Source of the DNA: Symbiodinium natans
Taxonomy: Eukaryota > Sar > Dinophyceae > Suessiales > Symbiodiniaceae
Assembly (NCBI GenBank): GCA_905221605.1
Contig: CAJNDS010000080.1
Location: 848,955 to 871,454 of the forward strand
Length of the DNA: 22,500 nucleotides
Direction: 5' to 3'
The notes under the pieces are model-generated. The model worked only from the letters and a program-made list of their open reading frames with translations. It made no database searches and was not told the origin of the DNA. Shown piece after piece: positions 1 through 8,305 of the stretch. Both the position numbers and the translations under genes were made by a program. Position 1 is the stretch's first letter, and each line of letters starts with the position of its first letter.

Positions 1-43
1 AAACCCTAAACCCTAAACCCTAAAGCCTAAACCCTAAACCCTA

Positions 44-153
44 TGCAAGCCTTCCCCCCCTGGCCTGGGGGAGAAGGCTCTGCCGAGAGCAGCATCTTTG
101 TGCTCCTTGGTTGCAGGGACCCGCGTCACATCATGCTCGGCTTTGCGATTGAA
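44..153 (-). CDS. Candidate exon, product unknown
   Basis: Open minus frame reading FNRKAEHDVTRVPATKEHKD then AALGRAFSPRPGGEGLH, filling the first island. No clear splice sites. Confidence 0.3.
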
Positions 154-379
154 GGGTTTAGGGTTTAGGGTTTAGGGTTGAGGGTTGAGGGTTTAGGGCT
201 TAGGGTTTAGGGTTTAGGGTTTAGGGTTTAGGGCTTAGGGTTTACGGTTTAGGGCTTAGGGCTTAGGGTGTAGGGCTTAGGGTTTAAGGTTTAGGGCTTA
301 GGAGGAATTTGGGGGGGGAGTTATCGGCCTGACCCGAACTCGATTCTGGAACCCACCAGAAGCCACCTGCTAGGTCCCT

Positions 380-492
380 ATGGGGGTTTACGAAAATAGG
401 GGAGCCCGACAATTGCCCCCCAAATAGTCGGATTCCCATAAAGCATCCCCCAAATAAGGTACCAAGGTACCCTTCACTTCGGAAACCCCCAT
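380..492. repeat. Foldback element, family A, long copy
   Basis: Outer arms ATGGGGGTTTACGAA (from 380) and TTCGGAAACCCCCAT (to 492) are inverted repeats with one mismatch over 15 bp. The interior has CCCCCAAATA twice and a GGTACC-AA-GGTACC palindrome. The left part GGGGTTTACGAAAATAGGGGA and the right arm recur at 19920-19980, so this is a dispersed family. A short non-autonomous DNA transposon or similar foldback is the likely nature; no coding content. Confidence 0.6.
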
Positions 493-525
493 CCCTAAAC
501 CCTAAACCCTAAACCCTAAACCCTA

Positions 526-559
526 TACCAAGGTACCGTTAACTTCGGAAACCCCCCAT
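526..559. repeat. Foldback family A, 3'-end fragment
   Basis: TACCAAGGTACC followed by CTTCGGAAACCCCCCAT repeats the right end of the element at 380-492 (positions about 459-492) with a few changes. Only the right end is present; it lies one short CCCTAAA array downstream of the full copy. Confidence 0.6.
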
Positions 560-619
560 ATTGAGAATGATCTGGCGCTGCGCACGCGCAAGAAGCGGAC
601 AATGGCGCCGCTGCAAGGG

Positions 620-711
620 CAGGGAATGAGGGAAATGAGGGCCACATACATATATATATATATATATGTATATATACCCTTTAAGGGATTATATAGGGCC
701 CTCATTCCCTG
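620..711. repeat. Foldback element, family B, with TA microsatellite in the loop
   Basis: Perfect 13-bp arms CAGGGAATGAGGG (620-632) and CCCTCATTCCCTG (699-711) flank a (TA)n stretch (about 647-676) and the core AGGGATTATATAGGG (684-698) shared with 7247-7261. The arms also resemble the inner arms of 7175-7305. The region to about 753 continues with related TACCCTTTAGGGG sequence. Confidence 0.6.
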
Positions 712-753
712 ATTCTTATATACCCTTTAGGGGATTCTACTAGGCATCCCTAC

Positions 754-851
754 TGAGAAACCAGCCAGTCCAAGGCGCCGCCAGGTCCATGCACAGGTAC
801 AGCGGCCCGGCTGCCAGTAGCAAAGGGGCAGGCAACTCCTCCTGCTTGCCC
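754..851 (-). CDS. Candidate exon with good splice sites
   Basis: 98 bp bounded by CTGCCTTTCTTCCCAG before and CTCA/GTAGGG after on the minus strand. The frame reads GKQEELPAPLLLAAGPLYLC then MDLAAPWTGWFLS. Strong pyrimidine tract. Confidence 0.43.
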
Positions 852-1130
852 CTGGGAAGAAAGGCAGTGTGCCATCGCGATGCCCTAAACCCTAAACCCT
901 AAACCCTAAACCCTAAACCCTAAACCCTAAACCCTAAACCCTAAACCCTTAATTAGGGGGGTGCGTTTTCTTCTGACCTCCGAACTTCTGCGCTCAAAAA
1001 AACCCGAAATCTCATGGCCCTCAACCCCTTGCAAATCACTCTAATCCCTAAACCCTAAACCCTTCAACCCTTTAAACCCTGAACCCTAAACCCTAAACCC
1101 TAAACCCTAAACCCTAAACCCTAAACCCCC

Positions 1131-1260
1131 CCTGGTAGGCCGGGACGAGGCTCGTTAGGAGGTGGCAGTCTTCGAGCTCCAGTGCAAGATGCGTTGGGGC
1201 CAGGTCCGGGTGCGCATCCACGCCCAGCTGCACGCAGATGCCTCTCACATAGGCAGCCGG
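1131..1260 (-). CDS. Candidate exon, product unknown
   Basis: 43 open codons: VQLGVDAHPDLAPTHLALEL then EDCHLLTSLVPAYQG. A TGCGTGCAG acceptor lies at about 1229. Downstream the minus strand runs into GGGGGGTTTAGGG. Confidence 0.38.
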
Positions 1261-1311
1261 GTTTAGGGTTTAGGGTTTAGGGTATAGGGTTTAGGGTATA
1301 GGGTTTAGGGT

Positions 1312-1455
1312 GCAAGGCTTCAAGCCCGGAGAACCCAACTCCACCCCAACCATAGAGAGCAAGTCACGCGAGGTCTCGCTGTCGGGCGCCGGGGACACCA
1401 GAAGAAATTGGTGGCGGTTCTCATAGAGCTCCACGGGACCTTGGCGCCCCAAAGT
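1312..1455 (-). CDS. Candidate exon, product unknown
   Basis: 48 open codons: GPVELYENRHQFLLVSPAPD then SETSRDLLSMVGVELGSPGL. A CGCCAAG acceptor is possible before GPVEL. It ends in CCTTGC at a CCCTAAA (minus-strand) array border, where GC could serve as donor. Confidence 0.4.
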
Positions 1456-1529
1456 TGAGGGTTTAGGGTTTAGGGTTTAGGGTTTCGGGTTTCGGGTTTA
1501 GGGTTTAGGGTTTAGGGTTTAGGGTCTAT

Positions 1530-1685
1530 TCATGGCCCCCTTAAATGGCCTTCATTAGGCTTCATGTTCTCCAAAAAGCCAACCCATGATCTATGGTTTA
1601 GGGGTTTTTGAGGGCTCATAGAGCCCAAGAAGGAACCAAAGCGCCATTGAGGCATGCCGAACTCGTTCAGGCCCAAACCCGGAAC
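1530..1685 (-). CDS. Candidate exon ending in a stop codon
   Basis: Minus frame reading NEFGMPQWRFGSFLGSMSPQ then KPLNHRSWVGFLENMKPNEG, ending at TGA 1530-1532. This could be a gene end, but islands further left also carry open minus frames. Confidence 0.35.
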   Translation of the reverse strand, partial: VPGLGLNEFGMPQWRFGSFLGSMSPQKPLNHRSWVGFLENMKPNEGHLRGP

Positions 1686-3204
1686 CCCTAAACCCACAGC
1701 CCTAAACCCTAAACCCTAGACAGACAGCCCTATACCCTAAACCCTAAACCCTCAACCCTAAACCCTAAACCCTAAACCCTAAACCCTATCGCCAGGTGGC
1801 TGGAGGTCAGATGCACAGTCAGGCGGAAGGCATGACGAGCCTCGGGTTTAGGGTTTAGGGTTTAGGGTTTAGGGTTTAGGGTTTAGGGTTTAGGGTTTAG
1901 GGTTTAGGGTTTAGGGTTTAGGGTTTAGGGTTTAGGGTTTAGGGTTTAGGGTTTAGGGTTTAGGGTGTTTCCTTCTTTGAAGAATGGTGGTTTAGGCTTA
2001 GGGTCTAGGATTTAGGGTTTAGGGTTTAGGGCTGAGTGTTTAGGACGGTTTAGGGTGTCCCCCAAGCCCCTCAAAAACTCAAACCCTCAAACCCTACATC
2101 CCTAAACCCCTAAATCCATCAACCCTCAAACCCAAACCCCTAATCTCAAACCTTAAGACCCTAAGCCCCTAAAACCCCGCAACCCCCTCACGGCTTAAGA
2201 CCGTAAGACCCCAAACCCCTAAACCCCCAAACCCCTAAACTCCTGAAGCCCTAAACCCTGAACCCCTAAACCCTAAACCCTAAACCCTAAGCCCTAAACC
2301 CTAAACCCTAAGCCCCAAACCCTAAACCCTAAACCCCCCCAAAGCTGGGTCCCCGCGCCGTGGGGTCCTGAAAGACCGCCTCGAAGGAACGCGGCTCCGC
2401 CGAGCAGGTGCCTGTGGAGCACCGGGTATGTGGGGAAGAACGGTTTAGGGTTTAGGGTTTAGGGTTTGGGGTTTAGGGTTTAGGGTTTAGGGTTTCGGGT
2501 TTAGGGTTTAGGGTTTAGGGCTTAGGGTGTGGGGTTTGGGGTTGAGGGTTGAGGGTTTAGGGTTTAAGGTTTAGGGTTTGGGGTTTGAGGTTTGGGGTGT
2601 AGGGTTTAGGGTTTCGAGCAGAAAACAGCATCGTATAGAATATGGTAATATAACAAGGAGTAGTTTCGAGGGGGATAGTAGGGGAACCCATGAGGTTGAG
2701 GGTTTAGGGTTGAAGGTTTGGGGTTTAAGGTTTGGGGTTTAGGGTTTAGGGTTTAGTCATAAGAGTTCAACACGAGGCAGCCACGGTGCATTGTGACATT
2801 GGCCTGGGAGGGATGGGTGGCATCACGCCTTAGCAGATGGCGGACAGCACCCCCTTAAACAAAGGGCCACTCTCCTCGGGTGCAGGGCTTAGGGTTTGGG
2901 GTTTAGGGTTTAGGGTTTGGGGTTTGGGGTTTGGGGTTTCGGGTTTAGGGTTTAGGGTTTAGGGTTTAGGGTTTTGGGTATAGGGTTTAGGGTTTTGGGT
3001 TTAGGGTTAGGGTCAGGGTCTTAGGTTGGGTATCCCCGATCCTTCAAGAACCCTTTTTCGGAGCATTCAAGAGATGTCTCCAGTGGACAAAAGGCCGTGG
3101 CGATTCCACCCATAGCGGGGAGGGATGTGATGGGTAACACACTCTAAGCCCTAAGCCCTGAACCCTAAGCCCTAAACCCTAAGCCCTAAACCCTAAAAAC
3201 CCTA

Positions 3205-3320
3205 AAAACCCCAAACCCTAAACCCTAAACCCTAAAAACCCCAAACCCTAAACCCTAAACCCTAAAAACCCCAAACCCTAAACCCTAAACCCTAAAAACC
3301 CCAAACCCTAAACCCCAAAC
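3205..3320. repeat. 30-bp higher-order repeat built from telomere-type units
   Basis: Three exact 30-bp copies (3211-3240, 3241-3270, 3271-3300) plus partial flanking copies. Each contains two standard CCCTAAA units and a variant block with an expanded A run and CCCC. This is tandem duplication of a composite unit after telomere-type repeats were already in place, so unequal exchange or slippage rather than telomerase produced it. Confidence 0.9.
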
Positions 3321-3450
3321 CCTAAACCCTAGAAAACGGACTCTGGAGTTTGCCCCAAACCCTGTAGCCTCACACGAAATCTCAGAGCCCAGCTCTCGTC
3401 CACGTCTGCCTTGAGTAGGCAAGGGTAGGGTTTAGGGTTTAGGGTTTAGG

Positions 3451-3452
3451 GT

Positions 3453-3498
<46 letters not shown>

Positions 3499-3529
3499 GG
3501 TTTAGGGTTTAGGGTTTAGGGTTTAGGGT

Positions 3530-3575
<46 letters not shown>

Positions 3576-3576
3576 G
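3451..3576. repeat. Homogenised TTGAGGG variant blocks
   Basis: Two runs of seven to eight TTGAGGG units (about 3451-3500 and 3523-3576), separated by four standard TTTAGGG units. The same variant recurs at 21341-21370. Clusters of one variant indicate local copying within arrays. Confidence 0.9.
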
Positions 3577-3610
3577 GATTAGGGTTTAGGGTTTAGGGTT
3601 CAGGGTTCAG

Positions 3611-3851
3611 AAGAAGTCTCAACTCCGAAAGATCGAAGTGCCCATCTAACGGCCAAGCCACAAAGACGTTGAATTCTCCGAAATGAATTAAGCGTATTTC
3701 ATTTTATTTTCGCCAAGTGTGCAAGCAGTTTTGATTATTTTCGTGAGTTCTGCGTGAGTTGAATGATTCTTCATTATGTGACCTATTTCTTTTTTTGTAA
3801 TACATTTCAACATGCTTAAACTAGCTCGAACTATGACTTTCGCTTAAGTAC
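3611..3851. other. AT-rich island without recognisable gene
   Basis: AT-rich and T-run-containing sequence between a TTTAGGG array and a candidate exon. No long frame, RNA gene or repeat was recognised. Confidence 0.6.
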
Positions 3852-3974
3852 TCAGGCCCGCGTAGGCCCGAAACTGTGAGAGATCATGTGGAAACGCACT
3901 CCAAACATACACCAAGACCACTCAAAGCGCTCCAGACAACATTCCGTTGGCACTCGAAGACCATCCCTCAAGAG
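3852..3974 (-). CDS. Candidate exon, product unknown
   Basis: Open frame from the array border at 3974: LLRDGLRVPTECCLERFEWS then WCMFGVRFHMISHSFGPTRA, ending at TGA 3852-3854. The stretch 3611-3851 beyond it is AT-rich and holds nothing recognisable. Confidence 0.33.
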   Translation of the reverse strand, partial: LLRDGLRVPTECCLERFEWSWCMFGVRFHMISHSFGPTRA

Positions 3975-4180
3975 GGTTTAGGGTTTAGGGTTTAGGGCTT
4001 AGGGTTTAGGGTTTAGGGCTTAGGGCTTAGGGTTTAGGGTTTAGGGTTTAGGGTTTAGGGTTAGGGTTTAGGGTTTAGGGTTTTTGGGTTTAGGGTTTTT
4101 TGGGTTTAGGGTTTAGGGTTTAGGGTTTAGGGTTTAGGGTTTAGGGCTTAAGAGCAACCCAAGAGCTCGCCAAGAGCACG

Positions 4181-4430
4181 TCAAGGACTACGCTTCATGG
4201 GGCCACGGAAGAACGTCTTTAGAGCCAGTGGAGCTCCAGACGTCCTCCGTGCACTGCCCTCTTGTACTACAAACGTCGACTGTCGAGTCCCTGACCTCGA
4301 GATGTCCTCCCGAAAACACCAAGAAGCGACGACCGTTTCGCACTTCGCAAAGCCCGTTTGGCTTTTGCCGACTCTTCCATCACCCCATCGAAGCGATTCT
4401 ATAGCGCATGACGTGAACAGCAATACTGTG
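4181..4430 (-). CDS. Candidate exon or 3' end, product unknown
   Basis: About 80 open codons after an AT microsatellite, reading WGDGRVGKSQTGFAKCETVV then ASWCFREDISRSGTRQSTFV and ending TFFRGPMKRSP at a stop at 4181. The longest uninterrupted island frame that is not repeat translation. The plus strand has a competing frame. Confidence 0.35.
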
Positions 4431-4431
4431 A

Positions 4432-4497
4432 AAATGTATATATACGTATATAAATATAAATATAAATATAAATATAAATATATATATATATATATCA
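4432..4497. repeat. AT-rich microsatellite (TATAAA/TA)n
   Basis: Repeated ATATAA and TA units on both sides of a single TACG. It yields long Tyr/Lys/Ile frames on both strands that are repeat translation, not protein. Confidence 0.9.
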
Positions 4498-4548
4498 CAA
4501 GACACATAATGTTATATGATTTGACCCTCCTTTATCACATGATGTATA

Positions 4549-4680
4549 CGAGCTCTGCACAGCTACGAAGCTACTACCGACACGCTTTGCCGGACGAGGG
4601 ACGCCGCTCTGCAGCAGCGCGATGCGGCGCTCCCGGAGGATGTCGCGGAGGAGGCCCGTGGACTCGAACTCGACCTCGGG
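4549..4680 (-). CDS. Candidate exon, product unknown
   Basis: 44 open codons: PEVEFESTGLLRDILRERRI then ALLQSGVPRPAKRVGSSFVA. The plus strand is also open (TRDAALQQRDAALPEDVAEE), so strand is uncertain; minus is preferred because it agrees with the other islands. Confidence 0.33.
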
Positions 4681-5426
4681 TTTAGGGTTTAGGGTTTAGG
4701 GTTTAGGGGTTTGGGGTTTAGGGTTTAGGGTTTAGGGCTTAGGGCTTAGGGTTTAGGGTTTAGGGTTTAGGGCTTAGGGTTTAGGGTTTAAGGGTTTAGG
4801 GTTGAGGGTTTAAGGGTTTAGGGTTTTGGGGTTTTAGGGCTTTAGGATTTTTAGGGCTTTAGGATTCTTAAGGGGTTTTAGGATTCTTGGGGCTTTTAGG
4901 ATCTTTAGGGGGTTTCGGGTGTTGCGAATTTAGGGCTTCTTGTGTAGGGCTTAAGTGATGCTGACGCGTTGGGGCTGAGTTTTTTAGCTTTGAGGGCTTT
5001 AGGGAATTGAGGAATTTTGGGGCTCTGGGTCTAGGGTTCACAGGACTTCGGGAGCCTCGAAGTCTTGCGGGGCTCTGTAGATTCTGGCGACGTTTGGGTT
5101 CAGGGTTTAGGGTTTAGGGTTTAGGGTTTAGGGTTTAGGGTTTAGGGTTCAGGGTTTGGGGTTTAGGGCTTAGGGTTTAGGGTTTAGGGTTTGGGACTAA
5201 GTTCGGTGCAGGTTCGCTCGCAGCCGACATCCGTGAGAAGCAAACCCCAAACCCTAAAACACTAAACCCCAAACTGACCCTAAAACAAGACATAAACCCC
5301 AAACCCCAAGCCCAAAACCCCAAACCCTAAACCCTAAACACCAAAACCTATAACCCTAAACCCTAAACCCTAAACCTTCCGGCCTCCAAGCCCACCGCCT
5401 TACAGCCCTAAACCCTGCAATCCCGA

Positions 5427-5625
5427 AGGCCCTAAAATCCCTAAAATCCCTAAAATCCCTAAAATCCCTAAAGTCCCTAAAATCCCTAAAATCCCTAAAA
5501 CCCCTAAAATCCCTAAAATCCCTAAAGTCCCTAAAATCCCTAAAATCCCTAGAACCCCTAAAATCCCTAAAATCCCTAAAATCCCTAAAATCCCTAAACT
5601 CCCTAAAATCCCTAAACTCCCTAAA
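5427..5625. repeat. 9-bp tandem array (AAAATCCCT)n
   Basis: About 22 units of a 9-bp derivative of the telomere-type repeat, with point variants (AAAGTCCCT, AAAACCCCT, AAACTCCCT) recurring at intervals. It is flanked by normal CCCTAAA units. The 9-bp period keeps two frames per strand free of stops, unlike the 7-bp arrays. Confidence 0.9.
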
Positions 5626-6323
5626 CCCTAAACCCTAATCCCTGAACCCTCAACCCTAAACCCTAAACCCTAAACCCTACACCGTGTTCGAACACCGGGC
5701 GGCCAAGTTGGGGTCCGAGGTCAGCAAGTTGTCCTCAAGGGTTTAAGGCTTAGAGGAATTTAGGGTTTAGGGTTTAGGGTTGAGGGTAGAGGGTTGAGGG
5801 TTGAGGGTTTAGGGTTTAGGGTTTAGGGTTTAGGGTTTAGGGTTTAGGGTTTAGGGTTTAGGGTTTAGGGTTTCGGGTTTAGGGCTTACGGTTTAGGTAG
5901 ATGGGATTAGGGTTTAGGAGCTTAGGGTTTACAAACAGACACTGACAATGCGAGACCCTCACGTATAAAACCCCCAAACCCCAATCCCTTAAGCCCTTAC
6001 ACCCTTAAACCCTAACTCTAAACCCCAAACCAATACCCTAAACCCTAAGACCCTGGCGGACCCAGAGGGTCATAGACTGCTCCCTACCCACCCTGCCCCC
6101 TACCCCCCATACGCCCTGCCCCTTCCCCCCCTGCCTCTCTCCTCTATTACCGCCCCATTACCCCCTATACCCCCAGACACAAAACCCTAAAACCCTAAAA
6201 CCCTAAAACCCCAAAAACCCTAAAACCCTAAAACCCCAAAACCCCAAAACCCTAAAACCCTAAAACCCCACACCCTAAACCCTAAACCCTAAACCCTAAA
6301 CCCTAAACCCTAAACCCTAAACC

Positions 6324-6425
6324 GCGTCCTTCTCGTCGTCGACACTCCGGCTGCCGCCAGCGCTGGCCACTGCTTCGGTCTTCGGCTCCTCGAGGAGTCG
6401 GCTGCACGAAGCCGCAGCAGCGGGG
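6324..6425 (-). CDS. Candidate exon, product unknown
   Basis: Open minus frame reading AAASCSRLL then EEPKTEAVASAGGSRSVDDE, acidic and Ser/Ala-rich, filling a GC-rich island between arrays. Boundaries not resolved. Confidence 0.3.
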
Positions 6426-6727
6426 GTAGGGTTCAGGGCTTAGAGGGGTTTAGGGTTTAGGGTTTAGGGTTTAGGGTTTAGGGTTTAGGGTTTAGGGTTT
6501 AGGGTTTAGGGTTTAGGGTTTAGGGTTTAGGGTTTAGGGTTTAGGGTTTAGGGCTTAGGGCTTGGGGCATCTTTTCGTGAGGTCCCAAGCAGCAGGGATT
6601 GCAAGAGCAGGAAGTTTTGCGTCTTCACCGAGAAGTTAAACCTAAACGCTAAACCCTAAATCCTAAGCCCTAAATCCTAAACCCTAAACCCCTAACCCTA
6701 AACCCTAAATCCTAAACCCTAAACCCT

Positions 6728-6871
6728 AAAATCAACCTCGACCCTTTTCACTGAAACGGGCCCCCTTCGGTTGGAATGCTCTCGGATCGGCGAGTCAAAC
6801 AGGGAGACCCATTTGCACACCTTCCCTGCATCGATAAAGCAAAGCGCCCTGAAGCACCCATAGACTCTGAA
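6728..6871 (-). CDS. Candidate exon, product unknown
   Basis: 48 open codons filling the island: RVYGCFRALCFIDAGKVCKW then VSLFDSPIREHSNRRGPVSV then KRVEVDF. On the minus strand TTTAGGG units lie on both sides; a GGGTTCAG acceptor and a GTCGAG/GTTGAT donor are possible. A shorter exon inside it cannot be excluded. Confidence 0.4.
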
Positions 6872-6981
6872 CCCTAAACCTTAAAACCCTAACCCCTAAA
6901 CCCTAAACCTTAAACCTAAACCCTAAACCCTAAACCCTGAAACCCTAAACCCTAAACCCCAAACCCTAAACATCCCCAAAC

Positions 6982-7040
6982 CTCCGCGTTCAGCAGCAGG
7001 GGAAGGCGGCGGAGCCAGCTTTGCCGATAGCGCGTGGCGC
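6982..7040 (-). CDS. Candidate exon with long polypyrimidine tract
   Basis: 59 bp. On the minus strand a C/T-rich tract of about 20 bases ending CCCCCAG precedes it and GAG/GTTTGG follows it. The frame reads ATRYRQSWLRRLPLLLNAE. This acceptor is the most textbook-like in the window. Confidence 0.43.
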
Positions 7041-7174
7041 CTGGGGGCGGGGGAGGGCAGGGAGCGGCCCACCGAGTCTTAGGACCTTCTTTAGGGTTTA
7101 CGGTTTAGGGTTTAGGGTTTAGGGTTTAGGGGTTAGGGTTTAGGGTTTAGGGTTTAGAGCTACCGCAATCAGAG

Positions 7175-7305
7175 CCCTATACTCACTGTTGGTTCGTAGG
7201 GAATGGAGGGAAGGAGATACCCCATATCCCCCTATAAAAACCTTTCAGGGATTATATAGGGTATCTCATTCCCTCATCCCCTACTAGCCAACAGTAAGTA
7301 TAGGG
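7175..7305. repeat. Foldback element, family B
   Basis: Arms of about 47 bp: CCCTATACTCACTGTTGG at the left, and the reverse complement of CCCTATACTTACTGTTGG at the right end, with roughly six to seven differences in all and a loop of about 37 bp containing AGGGATTATATAGGG. The same 15-base core occurs at 684-698 inside another inverted repeat. No reading frame; miniature-transposon-like. Confidence 0.7.
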
Positions 7306-7436
7306 TTCGTGCGACATCTTCTTAGGGCAAGGAAGGAGGTGATGCGCGCCTTTCGTGGCACATCAAGGCAAGATTCTTGAGGCTTATCTACTATTTGCTT
7401 CAGAACCCCCCAAAAAACTCAAAACAAAAGAAAGAA

Positions 7437-7459
7437 ACACACACACACACACACACACA
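7437..7459. repeat. (AC)n microsatellite
   Basis: Eleven AC dinucleotides within an A-rich stretch following the family B foldback. The surrounding 7376-7440 is A-rich and shows no convincing exon. Confidence 0.9.
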
Positions 7460-7710
7460 GAATCCCCTTAATACCCTTATAGGGAAGAATGTTGCATGTT
7501 TTTTGGGGGTTCTTAAGCAAACAGTAGTTGTGCGCATTCCCTCAGAGGCTTGGTTCTTTCCGCGAGTCGGAGAGGTGATCCGCGACAACGCCAGTTTTTG
7601 GATTTAGGGTTTAGGGCGTAGGGTTTAGGGTTTAGGGTTTAGGGTTTAGGGTTTAGGGTTTAGGGTTTAGGGTTTAGGGTTTAGGGTTTAGGGTTTAGGA
7701 TGCTCCAAAC

Positions 7711-7853
7711 CTCCCTGCAGTCCATTCCACCCGTCACAATAAGACCCAACAGGTTACGTGGAGGTTCAGGGTACTTCGAACCCCCAATTTTTTCTGCACT
7801 TATAAGCCCCCTAAGTCCTCCAAGTAGTTTATAAGCAGACTTAGGTTTTGAAT
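7711..7853 (-). CDS. Candidate exon on the other side of the retrotransposon
   Basis: 143 bp from a GGTTGAG acceptor to a GGGAG/GTTTGG donor. The frame reads SKPKSAYKLLGGLRGLISAE then KIGGSKYPEPPRNLLGLIVT then GGMDCRE, the most protein-like frame among the islands. A second minus frame (STGLVRFRWPVEIQNLSLLI) is open over part of the island, so openness alone is not decisive. Confidence 0.43.
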
Positions 7854-8016
7854 CTCAACCGGCCACCTGAATCGGACCAGGCCAGTGGAATCACCTGCAC
7901 GGCCGATGCGGTAGGGTTTAGGGTTTAGGGTTTAGGGTTTAGGGTTTAGGGTTTAGGGTTTAGGGCTTAGGGCTTAGGGCTTAGGATTTAGGGTTTAGGG
8001 TGTAGGGTTTAGGGTT

Positions 8017-8021
8017 TAGGG
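8017..8021 (+). repeat. Target-site duplication, left copy (TAGGG)
   Basis: TAGGG immediately precedes the 5' LTR and the same 5 bp immediately follow the 3' LTR at 17930-17934. Five base pairs is the usual duplication length for copia-type integrases. Removing the element plus one copy restores an in-phase (TTTAGGG)n array, so the array existed before insertion. A match inside a 7-bp repeat is less informative than in unique DNA. Confidence 0.8.
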
Positions 8022-8244
8022 TGCGGAGCTGCTGCTGGTATTGTAGAAAAGAGTCAGTGTTGGGAGTTGAAAGGGTTAACAAACCCGGAAATCATGTTTG
8101 GCTCAAGACCCTGGGCAATGCGCCCTACAGAAAAGGTGTGTTTGGTTGTTCTTTGGGTTTTGTTGTTGGTTGTTCCAGGGGAATCAAGGGTTTCTGTTGG
8201 GGTTGACTGTTTGGTTTCTCGTCCCCCTTCGGTTGCCCCCCGTA
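8022..8244 (+). repeat. 5' LTR
   Basis: 223 bp, identical to 17707-17929 except C at 8055 against T at 17740. It starts TGCGGAG and ends CCCCCCGTA, so the terminal dinucleotides are TG...TA rather than the usual TG...CA; the end is fixed by the adjacent primer site and by the target duplication. No TATA box or AATAAA is visible, as is common for dinoflagellate promoters. A T/G-rich tract ending in CCAG (AG at 8177-8178) would make a plausible spliced-leader acceptor. A spliced-leader-like stretch lies at 8085-8107. Confidence 0.96.
8085..8107 (+). other. Spliced-leader-like sequence in the 5' LTR (possible DinoSL relic)
   Basis: The last 11 bases, TTTGGCTCAAG (8097-8107), match the 3' end of the 22-nt dinoflagellate spliced leader exactly. 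The 5' part (CCGG...TCATG) matches only with several mismatches and an inserted G in the T run. Trans-spliced mRNAs that return to the genome by reverse transcription are known in dinoflagellates to leave such relics. Here the copy sits inside an LTR, so it is duplicated at 17770-17792. Chance similarity cannot be excluded. Confidence 0.45.
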
Positions 8245-8256
8245 GGTTATGAGCCC
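8245..8256 (+). promoter_or_regulatory. Primer binding site for an initiator-Met half-tRNA
   Basis: GGTTATGAGCCC starts at the first base after the 5' LTR. Its complement, GGGCTCATAACC, is the anticodon stem-loop of eukaryotic initiator tRNA-Met (CAT anticodon included). Drosophila copia is known to prime from a 5' half of tRNA-iMet cut in the anticodon stem, and its primer site has this form. The position and the 12-bp match therefore support internal half-tRNA priming rather than priming from a tRNA 3' CCA end. This also fixes the end of the LTR. Confidence 0.85.
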
Positions 8257-8305
8257 AAATTAGGCTCCCTGTGGGTTGGTTAAGATTTTATCTTTGTTTG
8301 GTGCC

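Larger units (their letters stand above)
1..8021. repeat. Mosaic of interstitial telomere-type (TTTAGGG)n arrays, left flank
   Basis: Approximate arrays in CCCTAAA orientation: 1-43, 493-525, 884-950, 1046-1130, 1684-1789, 2071-2335, 3144-3335, 5244-5375, 5406-5680, 5968-6053, 6179-6323, 6636-6730, 6868-6970. In TTTAGGG orientation: 154-303, 1259-1313, 1455-1527, 1843-1965, 1989-2058, 2443-2615, 2696-2756, 2886-3025, 3424-3610, 3974-4150, 4678-4915, 5101-5195, 5739-5930, 6426-6567, 7091-7155, 7601-7699, 7913-8021. Variant units (TTGAGGG, TTTGGGG, CTTAGGG, TTTCGGG) are frequent, and some arrays are pure. Orientation flips repeatedly, so this is not one terminal telomere. A pure 7-bp array has stops in all six frames, so arrays cut any reading frame. 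Confidence 0.95.

Noticed and set aside
1-43. True left chromosome end (CCCTAAA orientation is the expected one)
   Set aside because: Only about six units, one variant, and no different from dozens of interstitial arrays further in. Nothing marks it as terminal.
3144-3335. CRISPR-like direct repeats
   Set aside because: Repeats are telomere-type units without unique spacers of constant length, and the setting is eukaryotic.
4197-4685. Plus-strand frame of 162 codons
   Set aside because: Its middle is translation of an AT microsatellite and its two ends oppose better minus-strand frames.
7377-7607. Plus-strand frame of 76 codons including the AC microsatellite
   Set aside because: His-Thr repeat translation in the middle; the only protein-like part (EAWFFPRVGEVIRDNASFW) competes with a minus-strand frame and cannot be assigned.
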